Source: Syntrophobacter sp963666995 (GTDB taxonomy: Bacteria; Desulfobacterota; Syntrophobacteria; Syntrophobacterales; Syntrophobacteraceae). Taken from it: a stretch of DNA of 64,000 nt. The stretch lies in the NCBI GenBank assembly GCA_963666995.1, contig OY762941.1, positions 2,108,001 through 2,172,000 on the forward strand, in the 5' to 3' direction. Made by a program: the position numbers and the translations under genes. Shown piece by piece: positions 45,261 to 53,153 of the stretch. Each line of letters starts with the position of its first letter. The stretch's first letter is position 1. The notes under the pieces are model-generated. The model worked only from the letters and a program-made list of their open reading frames with translations, did no database searches and had not been told where the DNA came from.

Positions 45261-46078
45261 TGAATGGCTCCTGGGCTGAATATGGGTCCGTCTTTACACA
45301 CATGCACGTAATGATCGGCCGCCGGATCGCCCGGGTGCGCGGAAGGGAGCGCGCATCCGAGACAGGCCCCGATGCCGCAGGCCATGAGGGATTCGAGCGA
45401 AAGCTCGGCGGGTATGTTTTGCGCGAGCGCCCATTTGGCCACGTGGAACTGCATATCAAGCGGGCCGCAGGCATAGATCGCGCCGGGGCGGAAGTCTTCC
45501 GCTACGGAGAATTCTTCGATCAGCCGCGTGACATACCCGTGGTAACCGAAGCTTCCGTCGTCCGTGCTCGAATGAACCCGAATGCCCCACCTTTCGAAAT
45601 ATTCGGCCGGGAGCAGCTCGGCTGCCGTGCGCGCTCCGTAGAAGAGGTGGATGCGGTCGGGTTTTGCGGCGGCCCCGGTGAGAGCGAGCCGCACGATGAG
45701 TTCGCACAGCGGTGCGATGCCGATTCCTCCCGCGACGAAGGCGACCGGGGAAAGATCCCGCCGGTCGGGCAGGGTAAAGCCGTTTCCGAGCGGGCCGACG
45801 AGGTCGATGCCCGATCCGGGAAGGCATTTCGAGAGGCACAGCGTCCCTTTCCCGACGATGCGGTAGAGGAGTTCAATCGTCCCGCTCTCGGCAAAAATCC
45901 GGTGAAAGGAAAGGGGCCGCCTCAGGAGCGGGTCAAGCCCTTTTGCGACCCGCGCCATCACGAACTGGCCGGGGCTGGCTTCCCGGGCGATCCCGGGGGA
46001 TTTCAGCCGCATGAGGTACGTCCGCTCGGCCACTTCCCGGTGGTCCACAATGACGGCGTGTTCCTGGATTTTAGGCAT
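45206..46078 (-). CDS. pyrK: dihydroorotate dehydrogenase electron-transfer subunit
   Basis: The 290-residue iron-sulfur flavoprotein passes electrons from PyrD to NAD. It has the FAD-binding RPLSFHRIF and GPLGNGFTLP segments, the NAD-binding GGIGIAPLCELI, and near the C-terminus a [2Fe-2S] cysteine set in CGIGACLGCALPSA plus HVCKDGP. pyrK starts before pyrD and overlaps it, an ordinary bacterial pyrKD layout. Confidence 0.93.
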   Translation of the reverse strand: MPKIQEHAVIVDHREVAERTYLMRLKSPGIAREASPGQFVMARVAKGLDPLLRRPLSFHRIFAESGTIELLYRIVGKGTLCLSKCLPGSGIDLVGPLGNGFTLPDRRDLSPVAFVAGGIGIAPLCELIVRLALTGAAAKPDRIHLFYGARTAAELLPAEYFERWGIRVHSSTDDGSFGYHGYVTRLIEEFSVAEDFRPGAIYACGPLDMQFHVAKWALAQNIPAELSLESLMACGIGACLGCALPSAHPGDPAADHYVHVCKDGPIFSPGAIQWQKMQTHRLPPPIFPCD

Positions 46079-46096
46079 GGCGGGCTGGACCTCCGG

Positions 46097-46882
46097 TTAT
46101 CTTTCCCAGGCGATGACGGTCGCCATCCGTCCGGGGCTCCGTTCCCCCCGGTAGGAGAAAAAGTCTTGAGTGCCGCAGACGGTACAGAGGCCGGCGGTCT
46201 GGATGTGGCCGCCATCGAGGCCCGAATCGACGAGCTGCCGCCAGGTGATCGCCCAGAAGTCGAAGTACTCCGGCCTCACCCGGAAGGGCAGGAAGGATTC
46301 GGGAAGCTCGTCCCGGTAGTTGCGGAATTCGCCGCAGCAGGGGCCGAGCGACGGACTGACCGTGGCGAGGATATCCCGTGGGTCCGAACCGAACCGGTCT
46401 TTGAGGAAGCTCACCGTCTTGGGCACGATGCCGCAGACACTTCCTCTCCAGCCCGCGTGGATGTTGGCGATCACCCGCTTTACGGGATCGGCCAGGAAAA
46501 CCGACTGGCAGTCGGCGATCTTGATCAGCAGTCCGATGCCGCGAAGCCGGGTCACCAGGGCGTCTCCCGGAGGGGTCACCAGCACCGGCGGGCGGGATTC
46601 GGCGCGGGACAGCGCCTCTTCATCCACCAGGTGGATCGTGTCCTCGTGAAACTGGTTTCCGGCCACGAGGCAGTCAAGATCGAGCGCGTCCGTAACCCGC
46701 CACAGGTTCTTGCTGACAGCGTCCGCCGAGTCTCCATTGCCCAGGCCCACGTTCAGCGTCGCATACGGGGGCCGGCTTACGCCGCCGTGCCGCGTGAACA
46801 CCCCATGCACCAGCCCGGGAACCCGGTCGAGAATTTCGAATTTGATATGCGGGGGCTTCCCCCCGTTGTTTTGAACGATCAT
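46097..46882 (-). CDS. yfiH: YfiH/laccase-domain protein (polyphenol oxidase family, purine nucleoside phosphorylase activity)
   Basis: The 261-residue protein carries VHGVFTRHGGVSRPPYATLN, GNQFHEDTIHLVD, KIADCQSVFLADP, NIHAGWRGSV and SPSLGPCCGEF, the YfiH/LACC1 pattern with the His and Cys metal site. E. coli YfiH was shown to influence peptidoglycan quality and related enzymes have adenosine phosphorylase/deaminase activity. The frame can start at a TTG at 46912; I prefer the ATG at 46882. It ends 19 bases before pyrK and is probably co-transcribed. Confidence 0.85.
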   Translation of the reverse strand: MIVQNNGGKPPHIKFEILDRVPGLVHGVFTRHGGVSRPPYATLNVGLGNGDSADAVSKNLWRVTDALDLDCLVAGNQFHEDTIHLVDEEALSRAESRPPVLVTPPGDALVTRLRGIGLLIKIADCQSVFLADPVKRVIANIHAGWRGSVCGIVPKTVSFLKDRFGSDPRDILATVSPSLGPCCGEFRNYRDELPESFLPFRVRPEYFDFWAITWRQLVDSGLDGGHIQTAGLCTVCGTQDFFSYRGERSPGRMATVIAWER

Positions 46883-47108
46883 TTCATGCAACCAGTTGAG
46901 TAAAGCGACCAATCAAGCAAAGCAACCAGTTAGGCAAAGGAACCGATCGGGCCAAGCCGCCGATCGAGCAAGCTGGACCGGCGAATTTCTACCCCCCAGA
47001 TTCGGCCGGGGAGCGGCCGGACAAGCCCCGCCTTTCCAACACGTGTCCCCTTGGCGCAAAGCGCCGGACGAGCCTTCCCTTTAAACCTGTTCCCCTCGCT
47101 AAACACGT

Positions 47109-47143
47109 TCCCCTCCCCTTGCGGGAGGGGTTAGGGGAGGGGG
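47109..47143. repeat. family E GC-rich hairpin, copy E2
   Basis: TCCCCTCCCCTTGCGGGAGG then GGTTAGGGGAGGGGG matches copy E1 at 32839. A further piece (GAGGGGTTAGGGGAGGGGGC) lies near 47339-47358. Confidence 0.6.
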
Positions 47144-47172
47144 CCGCACCCGGTGGATCTATCTTTTCTCCC

Positions 47173-47305
47173 GCGGGTGGCCCGGACAACTTGTTGTCCG
47201 GGTCCGTAAGGACAAGAGGGGCCGCCAAATCCGCCACCCCGGTGCCGGTATCCTGCGAGCCTCCTGCGTTTCGCGCACGGACAACGAGTTGTCCGTGTTA
47301 CCCGC
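47173..47305 (+). repeat. family B repeat, copy B2
   Basis: GCGGGTGGCCCGGACAACTT starts the element and GTTACCCGC ends it, so the right terminal repeat is decayed compared with B1 (5766). The AAGGACAAGAGG core is shared with B1. Confidence 0.75.
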
Positions 47306-47724
47306 TACCCGCTGTTACATATGACCCCGGTCTGTTCAGAGGGGTTAGGGGAGGGGGCCACCACTGGTCGAGACATCTTTCCCCCCGCAGCCAGAGCCTT
47401 CCCCTGAGGGACGAACCCCGGGTACCTTCAACACGAACACCGGCCAAGCCATCAACCCATCGAACCATGCAAGCCGATTCCAGCAACCAATTAAACCAAT
47501 TGGCATCCTGTCGGCAAGTTTTATTGACAAAAAAGCACCGGCCATTAGATTTGGTACCCGTCCGGGAACACAGGAGTTAATCCGCTCTCGGGCGGACGAA
47601 GGAGCCGGATTACAGGTTGGCCCCAACGATGGCGTCGCCTTTCCCGGCCGTTTCGAGTAACATAAAGCATCTTTTGAATCGTGGGCTTTACAAGCCGGAA
47701 ATCCGGGAGACGAAACGGAGCACC

Positions 47725-48210
47725 ATGGATCAGGTTAAAGAATGCATGATGGTGATGATCGAATACACGATCCGGACGACGGGCCCATCGGGGGAGTCTT
47801 CGGAAAGCGGGCTGCAGACGTGCAGCTTCGTGTACGGAGTGGATGTTCAATATCCTTCGGTGGAGGCCGCCATAGCCAACGCGAAGCCCGGCGACCGGGT
47901 GAAGGTGTGCGTGCCCGCGGAGGAGATTTTCGGGGCATACGATGAAACCCTGGTCCGGGAGCTTCCGAAGGAAGACTACAAACAGGAACGGCTGAAATCG
48001 GGCTGTATGTACCGGCAAATCCGCAAGAAGAGCCTGGTGCAGTTCATGGTGAAGGAAGTCCGCGATGAAGTCGTCGTCGCCGACTTCAACGATCCGAGGG
48101 CGGGGACCTGCGCGGAATTCGACATCCTGGTAAAAGAAGTACGCGAAGCGAAAAAGAGTGAAATGGTCCCGGCCTGCGCCAAGCCGCCCGAATCGTCGTC
48201 GTGCTGTTAA
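47725..48210 (+). CDS. FKBP-type peptidyl-prolyl isomerase, SlyD-like
   Basis: The 161-residue protein fits a SlyD-like FKBP: VMIEYTIRTTGPSGE at the start, PGDRVKVCVPAEEIFGAYDE, and a C-terminal Cys-rich tail ending SSSCC that could bind metal, as SlyD's tail does. The FKBP core is interrupted by an insert, as in SlyD. It catalyses Xaa-Pro isomerisation and assists folding. I chose the ATG at 47725 over the open frame from 47617. Confidence 0.75.
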   Translation: MDQVKECMMVMIEYTIRTTGPSGESSESGLQTCSFVYGVDVQYPSVEAAIANAKPGDRVKVCVPAEEIFGAYDETLVRELPKEDYKQERLKSGCMYRQIRKKSLVQFMVKEVRDEVVVADFNDPRAGTCAEFDILVKEVREAKKSEMVPACAKPPESSSCC

Positions 48211-48311
48211 GGAATGTTCCCGTGGCGACGAGTGGGCGATGCCTTCCCGACGGCCACGGGGGCGGGGCACAGCATGTTGTTGGCGCAAGAAGAATCATCA
48301 ATGGTCCAAGC

Positions 48312-48338
48312 CGTCACCCCGGCGAAGGCCGGGGTCCG
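48312..48338 (+). repeat. family A repeat fragment A7
   Basis: Only the CGTCACCCCGGCGAAGGCCG dyad and the GGTCC that follows remain; neither terminal inverted repeat is present. Confidence 0.45.
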
Positions 48339-48634
48339 GAAAAGTTTGACTCGCTGGATTCCTGATTCCATCGGAAAGACGTCCACGCATTCCCGCAATG
48401 GGCCAAGGGGGAACTAAAGCAACGGCATTAGGGGCGCGCAGCCCGGACCCTCGGGTCGAGAGCGGCTTTGGACCGGCCAAAGACCCCGCGAAGGGATGTG
48501 AAGTGCCGCATGTGGATGTTGGCTGTTAGCTTTTCCGGGTGTCCGGCGCCCCATGAAGGTTGACAAGAGGCGCATCGATGTGTTACCGAAGCGATACTTT
48601 GCAGGCTCACCGCCGATTCATTCCCGGCAAATAA

Positions 48635-48710
48635 GGGCGACTAGCTCAGTGGATAGAGCGTTGGTCTCCGGAACCAAAGGTCGTGGGTTCGATCCCCACG
48701 TCGCCCTCCA
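48635..48710 (+). tRNA. tRNA-Arg (CCG anticodon)
   Basis: All arms fold: acceptor GGGCGAC/GTCGCCC, D-arm GCTC..GAGC, anticodon stem TTGGT/ACCAA with loop CTCCGGA (anticodon CCG, reading CGG), and T-arm GTGGG/CCCAC around TTCGATC. The CCA end is encoded (48708-48710). It marks the boundary of the accessory region downstream and is a natural integration site. Confidence 0.95.
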
Positions 48711-48868
48711 AATAAAAACAGTATATTAGAATGAATAGACGACTTTTTATTGTTGCAGTTTTAGGGTTTCCCCCATACTATCCCCCACACTCAGGCCGAA
48801 AATCAGCCCACCGAAGCAAAACCACCGAAGACAGTTACCTCAGGTAGTACGTGAAGTTTTTCTTCCCG

Positions 48869-49037
48869 TTAGAAAACACATCTGCAAAGTCTGCAAAGTC
48901 TGCAAAACCATATGGGGAGCCGATTTGAGAGTGCAGACATTGGTTTTGCAATGTCTGCATACACCGATTCTTTTAGAAACACGTCTCGAATGTCTCGGAA
49001 GTCTCGCTCTGCCATGCAGAGAGGGAGAGTGCGAGAC
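48869..49037. repeat. two related iteron-like repeat cassettes
   Basis: Cassette 1 starts TTAGAAAACAC (48869) and has three 9-bp repeats TCTGCAAAG/A (48881-48907), then a 10-bp inverted repeat TGCAGACATT (48932-48941) and AATGTCTGCA (48950-48959). Cassette 2 starts TTAGAAAC (48973) with three 9-bp repeats GTCTCGAAT, GTCTCGGAA, GTCTCGCTC (48983-49009) and an inverted partner GCGAGAC (49031-49037). They are 104 bp apart and share layout but not the exact repeat word. Confidence 0.75.
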
Positions 49038-49601
49038 GTAGGACATCCCTTTTGACCCGAATCCACGGAGGTACGATGATGCTTCTATTTTTTCTCTACG
49101 ACAAGAACGGTACCCCCCTGGTTCCTCAAGGAGACTGCCGGGCAGCAGCAAAGAGTAGGGACAAATACCCATCTCCCGACCGCCGTGACCAATTCCGGTG
49201 TTCCCTGTTCGATCACCTTCTCGGTCTTACCGATCATCATGCAGGGGGAGACATTGACGAGATCTGCCGCATCATCTTGAGCGCGGCTCCCAGCTTCGGG
49301 TAAATTTGCCCGAAGCGTTCTCCCTGGCTCTGTCCGTCCACGGGTTTTTCTCTTCTCGGTTTCCATCTGAAACCTTGGCAAACTTGCCGCGATGGTTGCA
49401 CGTTGCGATTCATCCTCAATATAGAAGAGCGGCTGACCATCTCACACCGGATTCTTGCAGGGGGGATTGAAAAGACCCAGGCGGGATCCTGAGCCCTGCT
49501 GCTGATTGTCATCCCTAGAGCACCTCTTTGTTCACGAGGAGGCATTCAGCAACTGGTACCACGAGAATTCTCAACGGAAGGAGTTGTGAACCGGCATGCA
49601 A
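49038..49601. other. unassigned stretch downstream of the tRNA
   Basis: A start at 49076 with a CGGAGG site would give a 75-residue protein beginning MMLLFFLYDKNGTPLVPQGD, but an opposite-strand frame at 49085-49381 is equally plausible and neither has a recognised family. I treat this as degenerate sequence. Confidence 0.3.
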
Positions 49602-49760
49602 TACTGACCCACCTTTGAGGAAAATCGGCGTCCAAAATTGACCCACCGTAGCCGCCTCCTAGAATCTGCGTCAAACCGCAGATGAGAGGAGAAGCAAAGG
49701 AGATGCTAACTGTGGAGACTATCCGGAAGGTTTGCCTTGCCTATCACATTGGCACAGAGG
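49602..49760 (+). mobile_element. IS21-family remnant: terminal repeats plus truncated IstA start
   Basis: ACTGACCCACC (49603) and ATTGACCCACC (49638) repeat at about 35-bp spacing, resembling the multiple terminal repeats of IS21-type elements. A ribosome site (AAAGGAG) then precedes an ATG at 49703 encoding MLTVETIRKVCLAYH, similar to the first residues of IstA transposases. After about 15 residues the similarity ends, so only the left end of an insertion sequence remains. Confidence 0.4.
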
Positions 49761-50046
49761 GATGGCGTACCGCTTTCTCCTTCTCCGTTGAAGGTAAATT
49801 GTTCCCAAAAGGGAGGATACGCCGCTCTTTCTCAGCGCGCCATACACAACTTTCGACAATAGCTCGATAGGCCACGGCAGCAGAAGTCTGAAAACCACAC
49901 CTCTGAGAGTTTCAAAGAGCCTGAGCACGTGGGCCGGGCGGTCTCATGCGATGTCCCTGCGGAAACCGGCTGTTCATCGACATCATGGCCTCGTCGCATT
50001 TGCGCCCACAATCATTCTTCCTTGCTCGCGTATCAGAAAATATGTC

Positions 50047-50107
50047 TTGACATTCGATTTTTTCATGCTATTTTGCATGCAATCGTGAATGCATTTTTGG
50101 ATGCAAT
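50047..50107 (+). promoter_or_regulatory. promoter and operator-like repeats of the GntR regulator
   Basis: TTGACA (50047) and TATTTT (50069) are 16 bases apart. Overlapping the -10 is the perfect palindrome TTGCATGCAA (50073-50082), followed by TGAATGCAT (50086-50094) and GGATGCAAT (50099-50107). The reverse complement ATGCATTCA recurs 15 bases before the lyase gene start region (50859-50867). Shared words in front of both genes suggest operator sites for the adjacent GntR regulator. Confidence 0.5.
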
Positions 50108-50134
50108 ATATTTACATTCACCTGGAGGTTGCAT

Positions 50135-50809
50135 GTGGTTGTGACAGGGCCGTTTCTACCTAAGAACACGTCCGAAAAGGTGTACTGCGGGATTAAACAA
50201 TTGCTATTCGATGGGGAAGTGGTGCCCGGCCAGAAACTGCAATGCCAGGACTTCGCAGACAAGTTCGGTGTAAGCCGAACCCCTGTAAAAGAAGCATTTC
50301 AAATGCTGAGCGCAGAAGGCTACCTCGACCTGCGACACAACCGCGGTTTCTACGTCTGTGAGCGTAGCCCCAGAGAACTAGAAGACCTCTATGACGTGCG
50401 GGTCGCTCTAGAAATGGTAGCGCTTGAACGAGGCATCGAACGCCAAACCCCTGCTACCTTGAAAAAATTGGCGGATGCAATCGCCACGCACGCTTCCGAT
50501 GCCGACAAAGTCATTACACGGAAGCGTTTGCTAAATGACCTTGGTGTGCATCTCGCCATTGCGGAACTCAGTGCGAATGAGACGATTGTCGCTCATCTTG
50601 AAGTGATAATTACCAAAATCCTACTCAATATCAAATTGAACTATCTCGCGCCCACACGGGGATTGGTATCTAGGAAGGAACATCAGGAAATCTATGATGC
50701 GATCCTAAAGAAGAACGTTTCGCGTGGCCGGAAGGTGCTTTACGCGCACCTGATGCACAGCCTCCAAAATGCGACCGTTGCGCAGAGCTACCTCTCGGAA
50801 AGCACCTAA
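50135..50809 (+). CDS. GntR-family (FCD-type) transcriptional regulator
   Basis: The 224-residue regulator has a winged helix (FADKFGVSRTPVKEAFQMLS around residues 40-60) and an all-alpha FCD ligand domain (LYDVRVALEMVALERGI, LNDLGVHLAIAELSANETIV, SRKEHQEIYDAILKK). FCD regulators usually sense a carboxylic acid and repress the adjacent catabolic operon. I prefer the GTG at 50135, six bases after GGAGG, since the TTG at 50129 is too close to that site. It faces the lyase gene in the same direction, 73 bases upstream. Confidence 0.85.
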   Translation: MVVTGPFLPKNTSEKVYCGIKQLLFDGEVVPGQKLQCQDFADKFGVSRTPVKEAFQMLSAEGYLDLRHNRGFYVCERSPRELEDLYDVRVALEMVALERGIERQTPATLKKLADAIATHASDADKVITRKRLLNDLGVHLAIAELSANETIVAHLEVIITKILLNIKLNYLAPTRGLVSRKEHQEIYDAILKKNVSRGRKVLYAHLMHSLQNATVAQSYLSEST

Positions 50810-50856
50810 CATCTTGGCTTGTACCATCGTACATTCACAGTTCCCCTTTTTGGGGG

Positions 50857-50868
50857 GCATGCATTCAA
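50857..50868 (+). promoter_or_regulatory. candidate operator upstream of the lyase gene
   Basis: GCATGCATTCAA contains ATGCATTCA, the reverse complement of TGAATGCAT upstream of the GntR gene. It lies 15 bases before the lyase ATG. Confidence 0.35.
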
Positions 50869-50882
50869 TTAGGGAGATCTAA

Positions 50883-52406
50883 ATGGAAATGAACATTTAC
50901 GGCAAGGTGGCGAAAGGGGAACCCTATCGAAAAGCAGGAGCTAGGCTTACGGAAGACGCCGAGGAAATTCAATACAGGACCAAGCTCGGCGATCCCGCCC
51001 AACAAAAACGCGAGTTCAAGATATATCACATGTTCGACAAGGCACATCTGGTAATGCTGGCGGAGCAAAAGATAATTGACCGTGCAGATTCCGCAAAGAT
51101 GTTGAGAGCTCTCCGAAGAATGGAGTCACTCGGCCTCGATACGATTCGAGCAGAGACGCAGGCGGGGGAACACTCCGGGGAAGCATGGCTAATTTCGGAA
51201 CTGGGCGAACAAACAGGAGGAAAGATACACGCGGGCAGGAGTTCAGGTGACTTCATGGCCGTAACAGGTCGCATATTCACACGCGACTATATATTAACGC
51301 TTATGGAGGCGTCGCTCGACCTTCGATCTGCCCTGATTCGTCTCGCAGAAAACAATATTGATACCGTGATGGCAGCCGTCACTTGGTCGCAGCACGCGCA
51401 GCCAAACAGTTTTGCCCACCACGTGATGTCCTGGGAGTATCCGCTCGAAAACGACTTTACGCGGCTAAAACAGATGTATGGCCGGATCAACTGCAGCCCG
51501 GCAGGTGCTGGAATTCTAACGGGATCCCGCTATCCCATCGATCGCGAGCGAACGGCCGCCTTGCTAGGCTTCGATAGCGTCATCCCGAACACCCGATACG
51601 CCGTGTTGGGTTTTGACGGCTGGCTGGGGGTATCGCCTGAAGCGTACATGGTTCCAACGGTGCTAATGGTAAATGTCTCCGGGATAGCAGCTGATCTGTA
51701 TACGTGGGGCATGACCGAATTCAAGTACATCGAACTCGCCGACAGGTATTGCGGGACCAGCAGCATCATGCCCCAAAAGAAGAATCCGTACACGCTCCTG
51801 TGGATAAGAGGCGCTGCATCCCGCACCTACGGTCGTTTGGCGGCATTTTTGTACGAAATGCATGATGTGTGCGCCGGATTCACAAGACAACTCGCCGAAA
51901 CGTTAGACGATATTAAAGAAGCGGTCACTACTATGACGGGTGTCCTGACCTCGATAAAGGTGAACAAGGAGCGAATGAAGCACAATGCGATCACGTTAGA
52001 TTGGTGCTGCGCGACAGACATTGCGGATCTCTTGGTGTTGGAAAAGGGCTTGCCTTTTAGGACCGCCCACCAAATCGTCGCCATCTTAGTTCGAAAGAGC
52101 ATTGAAAAGGGCATTACCCAGGCAGAGGTCACGAGTGAGATGGTTGACGAAGTGGCGGTGGAATACTTGGGTAAGCGCTTGGAGATAAGCCAGTCACTGG
52201 TCGATAGTGCGATAAATCCGGCCGAATGCATCGCAGCGCGAAAGCTTCTCGGAGGGCCCGCGCCGGAGCGGATCAATCAGGACATCAGTCGGGCTGGGGA
52301 TCAGATTACCAAGGATCGCCAAGAGGTGAGCAGCCTTCGAGAGCGATTACGCGTGGCGGATTCCGCACTTGAAAAAGCCATTGATGCAATACTCACGACC
52401 GGATGA
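50883..52406 (+). CDS. argininosuccinate-lyase-like lyase (fumarase/aspartase superfamily)
   Basis: The 507-residue enzyme carries the superfamily signature GTSSIMPQKKNP with the catalytic Ser loop, plus KIHAGRSSGDFMAVTGRIF, TWSQHAQPNSFAHHVMSW and GSRYPIDRERTAALLGF, all typical of argininosuccinate lyase relatives. The arginine-pathway form normally is about 460 residues; the extra length and a C-terminal helical tail, plus the catabolic context, argue that it does not make arginine. Superfamily members cleave C-N bonds and release fumarate. EDDS lyase and iminodisuccinate lyase are relatives with N-substituted aspartates as substrates; I infer a similar N-succinyl-type substrate. No argG is nearby. 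Confidence 0.8.
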   Translation: MEMNIYGKVAKGEPYRKAGARLTEDAEEIQYRTKLGDPAQQKREFKIYHMFDKAHLVMLAEQKIIDRADSAKMLRALRRMESLGLDTIRAETQAGEHSGEAWLISELGEQTGGKIHAGRSSGDFMAVTGRIFTRDYILTLMEASLDLRSALIRLAENNIDTVMAAVTWSQHAQPNSFAHHVMSWEYPLENDFTRLKQMYGRINCSPAGAGILTGSRYPIDRERTAALLGFDSVIPNTRYAVLGFDGWLGVSPEAYMVPTVLMVNVSGIAADLYTWGMTEFKYIELADRYCGTSSIMPQKKNPYTLLWIRGAASRTYGRLAAFLYEMHDVCAGFTRQLAETLDDIKEAVTTMTGVLTSIKVNKERMKHNAITLDWCCATDIADLLVLEKGLPFRTAHQIVAILVRKSIEKGITQAEVTSEMVDEVAVEYLGKRLEISQSLVDSAINPAECIAARKLLGGPAPERINQDISRAGDQITKDRQEVSSLRERLRVADSALEKAIDAILTTG

Positions 52407-52875
52407 ATGCGCGAGCCGGATGCCGAATCCCGAAATGTGATGCCGGCTGCCTAGAGAGCGCCATGAAAAGTCACAAGAAGGTATGCGGCGCGTGCAGTCA
52501 TTGTAACGTGGGTTCTCCTAGCGACGTTCTCGCCACTGTGTGCTGGCGCGGGCTACGTGACGTGGCGTTTTGCGACAGTGTAGTCGCCGCTGTATCCGAT
52601 GATCATAGAGGCCCAGAAGGCCCTCGCTGAGGTTGCAGCGAAAACACTGAGGTGAATCAAGTTTCAAACACATTATGGATCAGACACCGGTTTTCAGGGG
52701 CGCCAGTATGTGACCGCGCCGCAAAATGGAATGCTTGCCTCGGTGGTGATCTCCACGAGTGCGTCGGCGCTCGAGTTTCCTTGGCCGGGACTTTTTGGCG
52801 TTCTTTTTGCCCCAAGAGGACAGGGGTCCAGGTGACCGTTCTTAAGGACGGTTTCGAAAGAAAACGATGGAGGTG
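52407..52875. other. degraded stretch between the lyase and the broken transporter
   Basis: One frame (about 52645-52834) reads THYGSDTGFQGRQYVTAPQN and onward like a real protein but has no start, and another at about 52470-52580 resembles a signal peptide without a start codon. Both look like remnants; I cannot name the parent genes. Confidence 0.35.
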
Positions 52876-53025
52876 ATGATGAATAGTCCGACTGCGGCTG
52901 GCGCGATGCCGTCCAGCGCTCAGGAGTCGATGGAAGAGAAAAGACGCAATGCGATCAAAGGGGCGTTCTTTTCGGAATTTGTTGGCATGTTCGATACTTA
53001 TTTACTGGTGAATGTGCCGCCGTAG
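52876..53025 (+). pseudogene. truncated N-terminus of an MFS transporter
   Basis: After a GGAGG site the frame reads 49 residues including RRNAIKGAFFSEFVGMFDTY, which resembles the start of MFS metabolite transporters (helix 1 entry), and then stops at TAG (53023). The intact MFS gene follows 129 bases later and is not a continuation, so this is a decayed paralogue. Confidence 0.55.
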
Positions 53026-53153
53026 CATCCATCCAGCTTCACGCTCCATGTCTATATTGCGACCGTGAAATGTGGATTTGAAAGGAAATTGGGTCGAACA
53101 GTCACTAGACAATGAACGCTGCTGCGTAGTGAGAACTTTTGAGAGGATAGACC

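Larger units (their letters stand above)
46883..47724. other. repeat-rich intergenic region
   Basis: There is no supported gene. Family E copy E2 (47109-47143) and family B copy B2 (47173-47305) lie here, and a second family E fragment follows near 47340. The region 46900-47000 is unusually rich in short CAAGCAA/CCAAGC-like words. Confidence 0.6.

Noticed and set aside
4235..48338. CRISPR array
   Set aside because: Repeats are few, long, dispersed and inverted-repeat bounded, with no regular spacers and no cas genes.
48735..48860. Integrase C-terminus right after the tRNA
   Set aside because: A minus-strand frame reads GLIFGLSVGDSMGETLKLQQ to a stop, but it is too short and has no recombinase catalytic residues.
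49682..49870. Complete IS21 transposase
   Set aside because: Only about 15 residues resemble IstA; the rest of the frame is unrelated, so it is reported as a remnant.
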